Source: Bacteroidales bacterium
GTDB taxonomy: Bacteria; Bacteroidota; Bacteroidia; Bacteroidales; F082
Reading direction: 5' to 3'
Assembly (NCBI GenBank): GCA_014860665.1
Contig: JACZJI010000002.1
Location: 1 to 64,000 of the forward strand
DNA length: 64,000 bases
This document shows, piece by piece, positions 48,694 to 59,561 of this stretch; within the stretch, counting starts at the first letter, position 1; every line of letters begins with the position of its first letter. A program made the position numbers and the translations under genes. The notes below the pieces were generated by a model. It was not told the DNA's origin. It was given only the letters and a program-made list of their open reading frames with translations, and made no database searches.

Positions 48694-49953
48694 TTATAAG
48701 ACGTTCAAACGATTTGCATCCTGTTTTATGAAAATAAACAACAGGATGGTAAAGGCCCATAGCGAAGAGCCCCCATAGCTAAAGAAAGGTAAAGGGATTC
48801 CTACCACAGGAGCCAGACCAATGGTCATGGCAATATTTATCGCAAAGTGGAAAAACAGGATGGACGCCGCACCGTATCCATAAATTCTGCTGAAAGGGGA
48901 TCGCTGTCGTTCTGCCAACTGAATAATCCGAACCATCAAAGCCAGGAATAACAATACCAGAATTCCAGAACCGATGAATCCCCTCTCTTCGCCTATGGTA
49001 CAAAATATAAAATCCGTGCTTTGTTCAGGAACAAAATGATTTCGCGTAAGCATTCCTTTAAAATATCCTTTGCCTGTTAACCCACCGGAACCGATGGCAA
49101 TTTTTGCCTGGTTCACATTATACCCGGCTCCCAAAGGATCATTTTTTAAACCCAACATCACCTGAATTCTGACACGCTGATGTTCTTCCAAAACATTATT
49201 AAACGTATAATGCACACTGAAAACAAAAATCAGAGATAACCCCATCCCAACCAGCAATCCACTCCAGTTCTTTCGTACTTTTTTAAAGATGAGAAAAACC
49301 AAAACCGTCAAAGCTACCAACACAGCTGCAACGTAAATTTCTCCAAAAATGACTGTGACGATAAACAAAATAGTTGCTATAATACCGGAAACAATGGTAA
49401 TTCCAGAAAGTCCTTCACGGAAAAGCACAAGAATAAATGCAACATAAACCAGGGCTGAACCGGTGTCATTTTGCATCAGAATAAGCAAAGCTGGAGCACC
49501 AATAATGGCCATAGCCATTAACTTTGTTTTCATACTTCGCATATCCACATTATTAAGACTCAGATATTTTGCGAGTGCCAGCGCAGTCGCAAACTTGGCA
49601 AACTCCCCTGGCTGCAATGCAAAAGAGCCAAATTGAAACCATGATTTGGACCCTGCAACTGTAGTTCCGACGACAAGTACCGCCATCAAAACCACCAGCA
49701 TTATCCCATAAATCGCATAGGCAAAGGCAGAGAAAAATTTAGCGTCAATCAGCAAAATTGAAAATCCGAGGATGAAGGCCATGCCGATCCACAACAATTG
49801 TTTTCCATATCGTTCCGAAAGCTCAAAAACCTTGGCTGTTTCACTTGTAGCCGTTGCTGAATAAATACTAAGCCACCCGTAGACAATGAGGACCATATAC
49901 AGGACCAGTAATATCCAGTCGGGACTCCCTATGAAGCTTTCTCTTTTACTCAT
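48694..49953 (-). CDS. rodA: Rod shape-determining SEDS glycosyltransferase RodA
   Basis: Polytopic SEDS protein; QNDTGSALVY, ERGFIGSGILVLLFLALM, FFSYGGSSLWAF. Confidence 0.94.
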   Translation of the reverse strand: MSKRESFIGSPDWILLVLYMVLIVYGWLSIYSATATSETAKVFELSERYGKQLLWIGMAFILGFSILLIDAKFFSAFAYAIYGIMLVVLMAVLVVGTTVAGSKSWFQFGSFALQPGEFAKFATALALAKYLSLNNVDMRSMKTKLMAMAIIGAPALLILMQNDTGSALVYVAFILVLFREGLSGITIVSGIIATILFIVTVIFGEIYVAAVLVALTVLVFLIFKKVRKNWSGLLVGMGLSLIFVFSVHYTFNNVLEEHQRVRIQVMLGLKNDPLGAGYNVNQAKIAIGSGGLTGKGYFKGMLTRNHFVPEQSTDFIFCTIGEERGFIGSGILVLLFLALMVRIIQLAERQRSPFSRIYGYGAASILFFHFAINIAMTIGLAPVVGIPLPFFSYGGSSLWAFTILLFIFIKQDANRLNVL

Positions 49954-51776
49954 GGCCTCGGGTCGTGATTTAAATCGGCTTTTAACATTCTTTCTTCAAG
50001 TTTGGGTCTGGTGATTTTTCCGGTAAGGTACTCTTCCACCATCAGACTGGCAATTGGTGCTGCCCAGGTTGTACCATAGCCGGCATTCTCAATAATGACA
50101 GCGATGGCAATTTTAGGATTATCGACTGGAGCAAACTCGATAAAAAGAGAGTGGTCCTTTCCATGCGGGTTTTGCGCCGTTCCCGTTTTTCCAGCCTGAG
50201 TAATACTATCCATTTTATAAAAACGTGCCGTACCTATACTGGAATCAAAAACCTGCTCCATTCCTCCAATGACCTCCTTGTAATACAACGGGTTTTCAAC
50301 CGCCACATAATGTTTCACTGTAAACTTGGTGGGCACTGTGTCATTATTACCTATCGATTCAATAAAATGAGGATCAATATAATAACCTCTGTTCGCCAAT
50401 ATGGCCGCCTCGTTAGCCATTTGAATGGGTGTTACCAATATCTCGCCCTGACCAATGCTTAAAGAACGTACCGTAAGTGCATTCCAGCTTCCCCTGTAGA
50501 GCTTGTTGAAATATCGTCTTGATGGAATATTACCAGGCCTCTCATAAGGAATGTCTGTGTTAAATGTCTCGCCGAAACCAAATGTCTTCACTTTATTATA
50601 CCAATCCACATAAGCATCATGCATATTATCAAACTTGGGATCATCCATAATCCGCTTAAACGTTTTCCAAAAGTAGCTGTTACAGGAAACCGCTAAGGCT
50701 GTGGTCATATCAAGAGGCGAAACATGGTTTTCATCACACGCGATAGGCTTCGAGGCTTTTCCCTGGCAAGTAAGCATCGTGTTTGCTGTAATCACACCTT
50801 CATCCAATGCAATCAAGGCATCCACCGGTTTGAAAGTTGAGCCAGGAGGATACGTACCTAAAACAGCACGATTCATCAGAGGTTTCAGACTATCATTTAA
50901 TAATCTGTTATAATTCTCGGATCGTGAACGCCCTACCAACAGATTTGGATCATAAGAAGGACTACTCACCATGGCCAGAATTTCTCCGGTTTTAGGATCA
51001 AGTGCCACAATGCTCCCCGTTTTATTTACCATGAGTTTCTGTCCAAACTCCTGTAGTTTTGCATCCAATCCTAATGTAACATCCTCGCCCTGAACAGCAA
51101 GAGTATCAAATTTTCCACCCTGAAAACTTCCTTTAACTATATTATGGACGTTGACTTCAACAATGCGTGAGCCTTTCTTCCCCCGCAATTCTTTCTCATA
51201 ATATTTCTCTATCCCTGATTTCCCGATATAGTCTCCCGGGCTGTAATAATGATCATTTCGTAAATCATTATCGCTCACCTCCCCTACATTTCCAAGCACA
51301 TTAGCCGCAATAGGCATAGGATAATGCCGCAAAGTTCTGGTTTGGAAATAAAACCCAGGAAATTCGTACATTATCTCTTCGATCGGTCCTTTTTCCTTTT
51401 TCGAAAGCTGTTTTAAAAATACAGAAGGTTTGTAATAAGAATAATTCTCAGCTTTTTGCATTTGATCTTCGAAAAACTCCTTGGTTATCCCCAAAAGCTG
51501 ACAGAATTTAGTAGTATCTATGTTTTTTACCTGACGAGGAATTACCATCAGATCATAAACAGCATCATTGTATACCAGCAAATGATGACTACGGTCAAAA
51601 ATCCGGCCACGCGGAGGATATTCCACGATACTTCTTAAAGCCATATTTCTGGCTGAAAGCTGATATTGATTGCTGGCCACCTGCAAATAAAACAATCGGC
51701 CAAGAAAAACAAAGGCAATCGCTACAAAAATGCCAATAACTACATACTTACGTCCTAAATAATTTTTTTTGTACAT
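49950..51776 (-). CDS. mrdA: Penicillin-binding protein 2
   Basis: PPGSTFKP, SCNSYFW (SxN), QAGKTGTAQNP (KTG); overlaps rodA. Confidence 0.95.
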   Translation of the reverse strand: MYKKNYLGRKYVVIGIFVAIAFVFLGRLFYLQVASNQYQLSARNMALRSIVEYPPRGRIFDRSHHLLVYNDAVYDLMVIPRQVKNIDTTKFCQLLGITKEFFEDQMQKAENYSYYKPSVFLKQLSKKEKGPIEEIMYEFPGFYFQTRTLRHYPMPIAANVLGNVGEVSDNDLRNDHYYSPGDYIGKSGIEKYYEKELRGKKGSRIVEVNVHNIVKGSFQGGKFDTLAVQGEDVTLGLDAKLQEFGQKLMVNKTGSIVALDPKTGEILAMVSSPSYDPNLLVGRSRSENYNRLLNDSLKPLMNRAVLGTYPPGSTFKPVDALIALDEGVITANTMLTCQGKASKPIACDENHVSPLDMTTALAVSCNSYFWKTFKRIMDDPKFDNMHDAYVDWYNKVKTFGFGETFNTDIPYERPGNIPSRRYFNKLYRGSWNALTVRSLSIGQGEILVTPIQMANEAAILANRGYYIDPHFIESIGNNDTVPTKFTVKHYVAVENPLYYKEVIGGMEQVFDSSIGTARFYKMDSITQAGKTGTAQNPHGKDHSLFIEFAPVDNPKIAIAVIIENAGYGTTWAAPIASLMVEEYLTGKITRPKLEERMLKADLNHDPRP

Positions 51777-51942
51777 GAAAAGCCCACTATTTCCCGAAAA
51801 ATCCTATACAAAAGTAGGTAAAATCATATTGGAATAAAGGGTTCAAAATACTAAAAAATAAATTTTCAAAACGTTTGAAAAGCGCACCAAAACGAAACTA
51901 CAGGACTTTCGGGTAAAGGAACTGCAAATCAAACCCCATTAC

Positions 51943-51975
51943 TTTGACAATTCGGTTCAATTTTACCTAATTTTG
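51943..51975 (+). promoter_or_regulatory. Candidate lipA promoter (TTTG-N21-TAATTTTG)
   Basis: -33-like TTTG and -7 TAATTTTG; ATG at 52001. Confidence 0.6.
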
Positions 51976-52000
51976 CACCCGCTAAATGTGCTAAAATATA

Positions 52001-52873
52001 ATGGAAAATTCAAATACGATACTTCGAAAACCGGATTGGCTGAAAATAAAAGTGCCTTCCGGGAAAGAATATATATCAGTCAAAGAAATTGTTGCAAGGA
52101 AGAATCTACATACCATATGCACCAGTGGACACTGTCCAAATATGCATGAGTGTTGGGGACGTGGAACTGCTACATTGATGATTCTGGGTGATATTTGTAC
52201 CAGAGCATGTAGTTTCTGCAATGTTGCCACCGGCAGACCGCTTCCTGCCGATTTGGGAGAACCGCTTCGCGTTGCCGAATCTGTTAAATCCATGAATCTA
52301 AAACATGCAGTTCTGACATCCGTGGATCGCGATGACCTAAAAGATGGTGGTGCGGAAATCTGGGCCATGACTATCCGTAAAATAAAAGAGCTTTCACCTG
52401 AAACAACCATTGAAACCTTGATTCCTGATTTTGACGGCCGTGAAGAACTAATTCAGAAAGTAATTGACGCAGGCCCCGAAGTGATTTCCCACAATCTGGA
52501 AACAGTAAAGCGTATCACACCATGGACCAGAAGCCGTGCCAAATACGATCGAAGCCTAAGTGTTTTGAAATACATCGCTGCTTCAGGAACCGTAACCAAA
52601 TCGGGGATTATGTTAGGTATTGGAGAAACGCCTGAAGAAGTTTATGAACTAATGGATGATCTAAGAGCTGTAGGGGTGAGCGTACTAACCATTGGTCAAT
52701 ATTTACAGCCGACAAAAAAACATCTTCCTGTCAAAGAATTTATCAAACCGGAACAATTTGAACTTTACCATAAGGTAGGAATTGAAAAAGGTTTTGATTT
52801 TGTGGAGAGCGGCCCGCTGGTTCGCTCTTCCTATCATGCAGAGAAACATGTTCCTCAAAAAAAGAAGTTGTAA
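52001..52873 (+). CDS. lipA: Lipoyl synthase
   Basis: [26 protein letters not shown] radical SAM; GLMLG-like GIMLGIGE. Confidence 0.97.
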   Translation: MENSNTILRKPDWLKIKVPSGKEYISVKEIVARKNLHTICTSGHCPNMHECWGRGTATLMILGDICTRACSFCNVATGRPLPADLGEPLRVAESVKSMNLKHAVLTSVDRDDLKDGGAEIWAMTIRKIKELSPETTIETLIPDFDGREELIQKVIDAGPEVISHNLETVKRITPWTRSRAKYDRSLSVLKYIAASGTVTKSGIMLGIGETPEEVYELMDDLRAVGVSVLTIGQYLQPTKKHLPVKEFIKPEQFELYHKVGIEKGFDFVESGPLVRSSYHAEKHVPQKKKL

Positions 52874-53577
52874 TGTCTGACGAAATTTTTCAAGCTAAAT
52901 ATGAAGATTTAGGCCAAATTGAGTATCAAAAAGCCTGGAATTACCAAATAAAATTGTTCAATACCATACTGGAAGCCAAAGAAAAAGGAGAAAGTACCGA
53001 AAGCCGGTTGTTGCTTTGCGAACATAATCACGTTTTCACTCTTGGCAAAAGCGGAGAAAGAAAAAATCTGCTCATTTCTGATTCTGTCATGAAAGAAAAA
53101 GGGATTTCTTTTTTCCAGATTGACCGTGGTGGAGACATTACTTATCACGGGCCCGGTCAACTTACAGTTTATCCCATTTTTGATCTTGAAAAAATTCCGG
53201 TTTCGCCAAAAGATCTTGTTTTTGGTATTGAATCGGCCATTATCCGAACCATACGTCATTATGGACTCTCGGGCTCCAGGATTGAAAATGCAGCAGGCGT
53301 TTGGCTTGATTCCCAGAAACCGGGAAAAGCAAGAAAAATTGCGGCCGTCGGACTAAGAATCCACAAAAAAATTAGTATGCATGGGCTGGCTCTAAACGTC
53401 AACACTGACCTTGATTATTTCCAGATGATCATTCCCTGTGGAATCTCTAACAAAGGTGTGACATCCATCCAGAAAGAACTGGGACGAGAGGTAGACATTA
53501 ATGAAGTGAAACAATTTCTGATTAAGGAGTTCGAAACAGTTTTCAGCATGAAGTTTGAAGAAAATCAGGCTATTTAG
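52873..53577 (+). CDS. lipB: Lipoyl(octanoyl) transferase
   Basis: RGGDITYHGPGQLTVYPI; AAVGLRIHKKISMHGLALNV; TAATG coupling to lipA. Confidence 0.96.
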   Translation: MSDEIFQAKYEDLGQIEYQKAWNYQIKLFNTILEAKEKGESTESRLLLCEHNHVFTLGKSGERKNLLISDSVMKEKGISFFQIDRGGDITYHGPGQLTVYPIFDLEKIPVSPKDLVFGIESAIIRTIRHYGLSGSRIENAAGVWLDSQKPGKARKIAAVGLRIHKKISMHGLALNVNTDLDYFQMIIPCGISNKGVTSIQKELGREVDINEVKQFLIKEFETVFSMKFEENQAI

Positions 53578-54316
53578 ATTTTCCAGCTTCACTCATCACA
53601 CGCAAGACTTCCAGGGATTTAATTTTTCCCAATTCCGGTAAATGCAGCTGATAATACGTTACGAGGGCGTCCACCATACTGCGACGCTGTGTATTATTTA
53701 TATGAAAATTTTTTAATCCTTCCAAACCAATTTGAGTCAAGGTAAAGAACGTTTCAGTCTGCTGACTTTCCAGATAGTATGGATGACCCGGCCTTGTCTG
53801 AGCAAAATGGCCTTCCTGCATATCAAAAAATGGCAGTGTTTCTTCTCCTCCAGTTTCCTTTTTGGGAGAAAAGCCCAGGAAACGCGCAAGCTGTATCAGG
53901 AACAACAGGTGAAAATTCAGAAAATTCTTTTCTTCAAGGTCAAACCAGACCAACGCTTGAAAGATCCACTGAAACAACTCTTTATCAGGGGTCTCATGTC
54001 GAATGGTTTTATATAAAACCTCATCCAGAAACATTAAAATACTCTGCTTTTCTGGTGAAAACGGGATATGCTGCCACGGTTGGGCAATTCGTGCTTCCTT
54101 GATATGCTGTAACCCGTGGACACCTTTGTGATAGACCACCATTTCAAGCAACGAAAGAGGTTGAAACAAAGATGGTTTTAATCGTGCATTTTTGCTGTTT
54201 ACTCCTTTAACCAGATAAGACTGCAAACCCAGTTCTTCTGTAAGGACCTTCACTATCAGCGAGGATTCCCCATATTTCACTTTATTAAAAACGATGCCCC
54301 GAGTAGTTACATTCAT
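53570..54316 (-). CDS. recO: DNA repair protein RecO
   Basis: TRGIVFNKVKYGESSLIVKVLTEELGLQSYLVKG N-terminus. Confidence 0.9.
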   Translation of the reverse strand: MNVTTRGIVFNKVKYGESSLIVKVLTEELGLQSYLVKGVNSKNARLKPSLFQPLSLLEMVVYHKGVHGLQHIKEARIAQPWQHIPFSPEKQSILMFLDEVLYKTIRHETPDKELFQWIFQALVWFDLEEKNFLNFHLLFLIQLARFLGFSPKKETGGEETLPFFDMQEGHFAQTRPGHPYYLESQQTETFFTLTQIGLEGLKNFHINNTQRRSMVDALVTYYQLHLPELGKIKSLEVLRVMSEAGKSK

Positions 54317-54358
54317 AGCAAAATGCTTATTGCTTTGATATTACAAAGCTTCCAACTT

Positions 54359-56695
54359 TTAATGTATCACAAGAATTTTTGTGACCATCGTTTGTGAACC
54401 ATCGTTATTGGTAATAAACACCATATAAACACCAGTACTTACCCTTTGATGGTTGAAATTGTTTCCATCCCAGATAGCTTGTCCTCCGTTCGCTTTTGTT
54501 TCATAAACCAGGTTCCCGTAAGAATCCGTGATTTTTACATCAGCATCCGTCACAAGGCCTTTTATGGCAATTGGACCTGTATAATTTTGGCGAACAGGAT
54601 TAGGGAAGGCATACACATCACTATTGGTATTCTGTCCTTCAGTTGCCGTTCCCCGGAAAGAAATAAGTCCCTTGTCTGTACCAATAAAAACTTCACCATC
54701 CTTATCAATTGTAATTCCTGATATGTTATTAGAAAGCAATGGACTATTGGCAGTTGTAAAGTGATAAATTTGTTTCAGCCCATCAGGTGAAAGCAGAAAA
54801 ACTCCGCTTCGTCTGGTTCCAACCCATTTTCGGTTGGCCCCGTCTACAGTGATTGCAGTAACCGTTTCAGAAGCCAGCAGCAGATCAGCCAATCCAGAGC
54901 CATCATTTCTTGGAACCAGGATTTGTTGTGCATCAAAATTGCTGCCTTGGGTAAAAATGTTACCTGGATTATAAAACACAGCGACTCCTGCATCTGTTCC
55001 TAACCATACTTCTCCGTTTTTGTCCGTAGCCATAGAATAAACTCCACTACCTGGCAGATTTCCGTTACCAGCACCAGAACCTAAAACCTTCACCATATCG
55101 TCGGAAGGATTATCGGGAGTTCCGTTGAAGGAATATACAATGAGCATTCCGTTGTTTCTCTTAATAATCCAGACATCATTATTCTGGTCTACCATCAATT
55201 TTCCAACATCAATACCACTGAGATTGCTTCCCAGATTAAAAGATTTCCATTGTCCATTACTTTCCATAACCGACAGCAGATCATATGCTCCGGAATTGGC
55301 AACCCAAAGATCATACTGACTATCGAAATCCATACCACTGATATTTACAAGACTGGTATTGGCCACCCAAGGCTCAAGACTACTGTTATTTCTTGAAAAA
55401 ATAGTAGCCAGTTTATTATTTTCAAACTTCAGGACACCGGTTTGCCAGGTACCTATATATGCCACATCAGGATTGGCAGGATCTGCTTTTACACAAGTCC
55501 AATCTGAAATGGTGTCAAAAGCAGGAGTATTCGACTGGTCAAAAGTTGTCCACTGGCCATCCACAAAGGAAAAAACACCATCATGAATATAAGCTTTTGA
55601 CCAGTTTGACTGATAACCTCCCGGAACAACCCAAACGTTATTTCCTGAAGCGCTAAGATCAAATACATTGGTCGTTCTCGGACCATTGGGCTCTAAAAAC
55701 TGCTCTTTAGTTCCTTTCTCTGACACTTCCAGTAACCCATGCGCATTGGTGCCAATCCAAAGAGAAGAATTTGCATCTCCCCGGGCAGCCAATGGTTCAA
55801 AACCTGACCCAAGCGGATTAGCTATGTGAAGAATATTATTCCCATTTGCATCATAAGCATTGACCGAATAACGATTCACCAACAATAAATCATTGGATTC
55901 TGCATTCAACTGATTGTGACGTTCGTGATTTGACGGTTCGAAATAATTCCAGGTATTCCCGTTAAAAACATAAAGCGTATCCCCATCCCAGGTTCCTGAA
56001 TAATAATTGGCGTATACCTTCCCAGCGAAAGCCGTTACCAGGTTAAAAGTCTGATTAGGATTGGGAAACCGTATATCTTGATGCCATTGATTAAAATCAG
56101 CCAGATTGGATGCGCCCTTGTTAGCATAAAAAATCCCCTTTTCGGTGGCTGCAAAAAAGGAAGTATCATTGGCAGTAAAATCCATTACATCCAACGCGCT
56201 ACCATTATTGCCAATGTAATACGTATCTTTTATTTCCTGTTTGCTTAAATCTACCACCACAATTCCGAAGCTGCAAGACAGGTAAGCTATATTCCCATCA
56301 AAATAAATGTTGTTGATGGTTTTGACGCCCAGCATGGCCTTATTGTAAATATCCGGAATGTTTGCTACGTTTCCTTTATTATCAATCAAATCGATGTTGG
56401 CATCTGTATAAGCTACCATCAGAATTTGTTCTTTGGAATCATAAGCAATTTTGGAAATTCCGATATCGCTTAATCCTTTTACACGTCCAAAAGGAGCAAG
56501 CTGATTATCTTCAGTATTGTAAGTAAAAAGACTGTAAGGTGTTGCAGCATATACAATGTTTCCGGCAATGGCAACATCAATTACTTTCTGGTACGGCAGA
56601 TGTGTTCTCCATTGTCCGATGGCTGGCACCTGCGCATGGATTGCACCTAAAATCAGAATGTTGAAAAGAAGAGTGACGGATAAAAGTCTTTTCAT
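54359..56695 (-). CDS. porZ: PorZ-like T9SS protein: two beta-propellers plus type A C-terminal sorting domain
   Basis: GQWRTHLPYQKVIDVAIAGNIVYAATPYSLF N-terminus; propeller repeats; C-terminal YAFPNPVRQNYTGPIAI...STGVYMVFI; next to recO. Confidence 0.8.
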   Translation of the reverse strand: MKRLLSVTLLFNILILGAIHAQVPAIGQWRTHLPYQKVIDVAIAGNIVYAATPYSLFTYNTEDNQLAPFGRVKGLSDIGISKIAYDSKEQILMVAYTDANIDLIDNKGNVANIPDIYNKAMLGVKTINNIYFDGNIAYLSCSFGIVVVDLSKQEIKDTYYIGNNGSALDVMDFTANDTSFFAATEKGIFYANKGASNLADFNQWHQDIRFPNPNQTFNLVTAFAGKVYANYYSGTWDGDTLYVFNGNTWNYFEPSNHERHNQLNAESNDLLLVNRYSVNAYDANGNNILHIANPLGSGFEPLAARGDANSSLWIGTNAHGLLEVSEKGTKEQFLEPNGPRTTNVFDLSASGNNVWVVPGGYQSNWSKAYIHDGVFSFVDGQWTTFDQSNTPAFDTISDWTCVKADPANPDVAYIGTWQTGVLKFENNKLATIFSRNNSSLEPWVANTSLVNISGMDFDSQYDLWVANSGAYDLLSVMESNGQWKSFNLGSNLSGIDVGKLMVDQNNDVWIIKRNNGMLIVYSFNGTPDNPSDDMVKVLGSGAGNGNLPGSGVYSMATDKNGEVWLGTDAGVAVFYNPGNIFTQGSNFDAQQILVPRNDGSGLADLLLASETVTAITVDGANRKWVGTRRSGVFLLSPDGLKQIYHFTTANSPLLSNNISGITIDKDGEVFIGTDKGLISFRGTATEGQNTNSDVYAFPNPVRQNYTGPIAIKGLVTDADVKITDSYGNLVYETKANGGQAIWDGNNFNHQRVSTGVYMVFITNNDGSQTMVTKILVIH

Positions 56696-56789
56696 AGGAG
56701 ACAAAAATAGTACCTGAATACAAACCTTAAAAATAGAAAAATATTGCTCAGGATTTTCCCTAAAGCAAGGAATGCGGTACTATCAAATA

Positions 56790-57878
56790 CTAAATGTATT
56801 TCTCGCCTTTTTCGACTTTCACATCGTTTACAATTTGACGGATTTGCTGTTCATCCTGTTTGCGGCAAATCAGAAGAGCTCCTTCTTCGTCCACTACGAT
56901 GTAATCATCCAGTCCTTGCAAAACAACCAGTTTTTTATCAGAAATATTTACTATACAATTCTTCGTGTCGTAGACCATGACATTGTCCCCCACGATGGCA
57001 TTCTGATTTTCGTCCTTTTCACGATTAGCATACAAAGAGCCCCATGTTCCCAAATCAGACCAGCCAAAATCCACACTCAGAACGTAAACATTCTTTGCCC
57101 TTTCCATCACACCATAGTCGATGGAAATATTTTTACAAACAGCATAGGTTTCTTTGATAAACTTTTCCTCAGCATCTGTATTGTACTTCCCAATTCCCTT
57201 TTGGAACAACAGGTCAACATCACTCAGGAAATTATCAAAAGCAGCCATAATACTCTTCAATGACCATACAAACATGCCTGAGTTCCAAAGAAAATCGCCG
57301 CTGGCAATAAAAGACTTAGCTATTTCAAGTGACGGTTTCTCTGTAAAAGTCTTCACCTTTTTCAGACGGTTGTCTTCCGGATAAACCATTTTATCTTCAA
57401 ACTGGATATAACCATAACCAGTATCCGGACGGCTGGGAAGAATTCCTAATGTGATCAGCCAATTGTTATTTTCTGCCGCATTCAGAGCGGTTTTCATGTC
57501 TCTAACAAACTCATCTTCATTGATAATTACATGGTCGGAAGGAGCTACCACAACAACGGCATTTTCGTTTTCCTCCTTGATTTTATAGTTGGCATAAGCA
57601 ATGCAGGGAGCCGTATTTCTGCGGGAAGGTTCACACAATACACGCGAAGGATCCACTTCCGGCAGCTGTTTTAAAACCAAATTTTTATAGGAATCGTTCG
57701 TAACGATAAATATATTCTTTGCCGGAAGAACTTTACAAACACGGTCAAAAGTCATTTGAATCAGGGTCCTTCCCATACCCAATACATCGATAAATTGCTT
57801 CGGGAATACTGTACGACTCATGGGCCAGAATCGGGAACCTACTCCCCCGGCCATGATAACGCAATAATAATTGTCCAT
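56790..57878 (-). CDS. Mannose-1-phosphate guanylyltransferase
   Basis: VIMAGGVGSRFWPMSRTVFPKQF; NTAPCIAYA; FVEKP-like TFTEKP; FGWSDLGTWGSLY. Confidence 0.95.
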   Translation of the reverse strand: MDNYYCVIMAGGVGSRFWPMSRTVFPKQFIDVLGMGRTLIQMTFDRVCKVLPAKNIFIVTNDSYKNLVLKQLPEVDPSRVLCEPSRRNTAPCIAYANYKIKEENENAVVVVAPSDHVIINEDEFVRDMKTALNAAENNNWLITLGILPSRPDTGYGYIQFEDKMVYPEDNRLKKVKTFTEKPSLEIAKSFIASGDFLWNSGMFVWSLKSIMAAFDNFLSDVDLLFQKGIGKYNTDAEEKFIKETYAVCKNISIDYGVMERAKNVYVLSVDFGWSDLGTWGSLYANREKDENQNAIVGDNVMVYDTKNCIVNISDKKLVVLQGLDDYIVVDEEGALLICRKQDEQQIRQIVNDVKVEKGEKYI

Positions 57879-58088
57879 GGTAATTTTTTTAGATAGGCAA
57901 ATTTAACAGAATTTACCTAAAAAACGAGTTTAGACCTAATTTCTTGTAACATTCCACCAAAACCTCTGACAAAAATTTTTGACTTCTGCTCGTCAAAAAG
58001 ACCCCTGATTTGTAGATATATATGATTTAGGACAAAGGAAGGAAAGTGACTATTTATAAAAAGATTTAATAGATATTGAAAATGAATT

Positions 58089-58691
58089 TCATTCGTGTCG
58101 TTTTACAGGCGTTAATGCATTAAAAAGATAGATTCTATTGTTGGCAATTTCCTGGCATTTATAACGTTTTCTTACCTTTTCCAGGATCTTGAATTTCCTG
58201 TCTTGCTGAAAGACAAAAATTTCACCCTGCTGCAAATCTTCCAGTCGCAAAGTCTGATGAGTATCGTATTTCTGAAAAGCCCGGGTCAGTTCCAAATCGG
58301 AATGACTTGACGCTTTGATATTTTTCAAATGTTTTTTGATCGCTTTTTCCAGTTCTGAAGGAAAGATATCTTTCCCAAGAAATCTTCCAAGTTGTTCTCC
58401 ATAGATTTGCTTCCACTCTTCTCCATGAGGTTGTCTCATGTGCCCGTATTTTTCATACGCCAGCAAATGTGAAAGTTCATGGATAAACGTTACAAAAAAA
58501 GCATACTGGTTTAAATCGTTATTGACAGAAATGCGCGGATTGACTCCATGGAAATGAGGTCTGAAATCGCCTAATTTAGTCTTACGGCTTCGCGTAATTT
58601 TAAGATGCACCCTATGCCTGATTATTTCCTCTAAAACAGTGTCCACCACCTGCGGAGGTAAATATTTCGCCAGCAACTCCTTTTCTTTCAT
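58089..58691 (-). CDS. SprT-like zinc metallopeptidase domain protein
   Basis: FVTFIHELSHLLAYEKYG HExxH plus downstream Cys-containing strand region. Confidence 0.85.
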   Translation of the reverse strand: MKEKELLAKYLPPQVVDTVLEEIIRHRVHLKITRSRKTKLGDFRPHFHGVNPRISVNNDLNQYAFFVTFIHELSHLLAYEKYGHMRQPHGEEWKQIYGEQLGRFLGKDIFPSELEKAIKKHLKNIKASSHSDLELTRAFQKYDTHQTLRLEDLQQGEIFVFQQDRKFKILEKVRKRYKCQEIANNRIYLFNALTPVKRHE

Positions 58692-58761
58692 ACAGATGAC
58701 AAATATAAAACTATAATTAAAAGGCTTAAAGTTTGTCTGGCAATATTATGAAAACATCATA

Positions 58762-59439
58762 TTACTCAATCTTTCTACCGGTCAGCACAAATTCAGCATA
58801 TCCCAAATCCCCGGGCCGGGTAATTTTGATGTTATCAGGATTTCCTTCTACTATACGCAACTGCACTCCTGTAGCTTCAACCACCGCCGCATCATCTGTG
58901 AATTGATCATTATAAGTCTGTGCATAGGCTTTTTTGATCAGCGATGAATAGAAAACCTGTGGAGTTTGAACAGCTTTATAATTTTCACGGTTTACAGCGC
59001 GGCTCAGTCCGTTTTCCACCATTCGGAGTGACTCTGTCGAAGAAACCACGGGAATAGCATTTCCATGAATTTTCGCTGTTCTGTAACAGTTTGCTATGGT
59101 GGTCTTGTCTAACAAAGGACGCACAGCATCATGAATAAAAACGAGGCATTTTTCAGGAACCAGTGCTAAAGCATTCTTCACCGAATGGAAACGAGTGGGA
59201 CCTCCTTCCACAATTTCATGTGGTACCTCAAATCCAAATTCGTAACGTAAATGTTTCCATCGTCCAATTTCATTACCGGGAAGTACCAGCAGGAATTTTG
59301 CTTGTCCATAGAAATCAGAAAAAGCATCAAAAGTCCGCATCACTACCGGGCGACCATCCAGCAAATGAAACTGTTTAGGAGTTTGATTTTCCATACGCTG
59401 TCCTATACCACCCGCCACAATAATGATGTAAACCTCCAT
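58762..59439 (-). CDS. ispD: 2-C-methyl-D-erythritol 4-phosphate cytidylyltransferase
   Basis: VAGGIGQRMENQTPKQF; VFIHDAVRPL; VQTPQVF; TDDAAVVEATG. Confidence 0.95.
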   Translation of the reverse strand: MEVYIIIVAGGIGQRMENQTPKQFHLLDGRPVVMRTFDAFSDFYGQAKFLLVLPGNEIGRWKHLRYEFGFEVPHEIVEGGPTRFHSVKNALALVPEKCLVFIHDAVRPLLDKTTIANCYRTAKIHGNAIPVVSSTESLRMVENGLSRAVNRENYKAVQTPQVFYSSLIKKAYAQTYNDQFTDDAAVVEATGVQLRIVEGNPDNIKITRPGDLGYAEFVLTGRKIE

Positions 59440-59503
59440 GAAAAATGATTTTTTACAATATTACGATTTCTTCTTTTTTAAACACCCGGTATTTTATGAC
59501 AAA

Positions 59504-59540
59504 AAAAAGTGCCCCACATAAAAAACGCGGGGCACTTTTT
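59504..59540 (-). terminator. Intrinsic terminator downstream of queA
   Basis: aaaaagtgcccc-13 nt-ggggcacttttt, 12-bp perfect stem. Confidence 0.8.
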
Positions 59541-59561
59541 CTGCTACGACTTCAAATTAAA

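Noticed and set aside
57969-57984. caaaaatttttg palindrome upstream of the mannose-1-phosphate guanylyltransferase gene
   Set aside because: Pure A/T core palindrome expected by chance in an AT-rich spacer.
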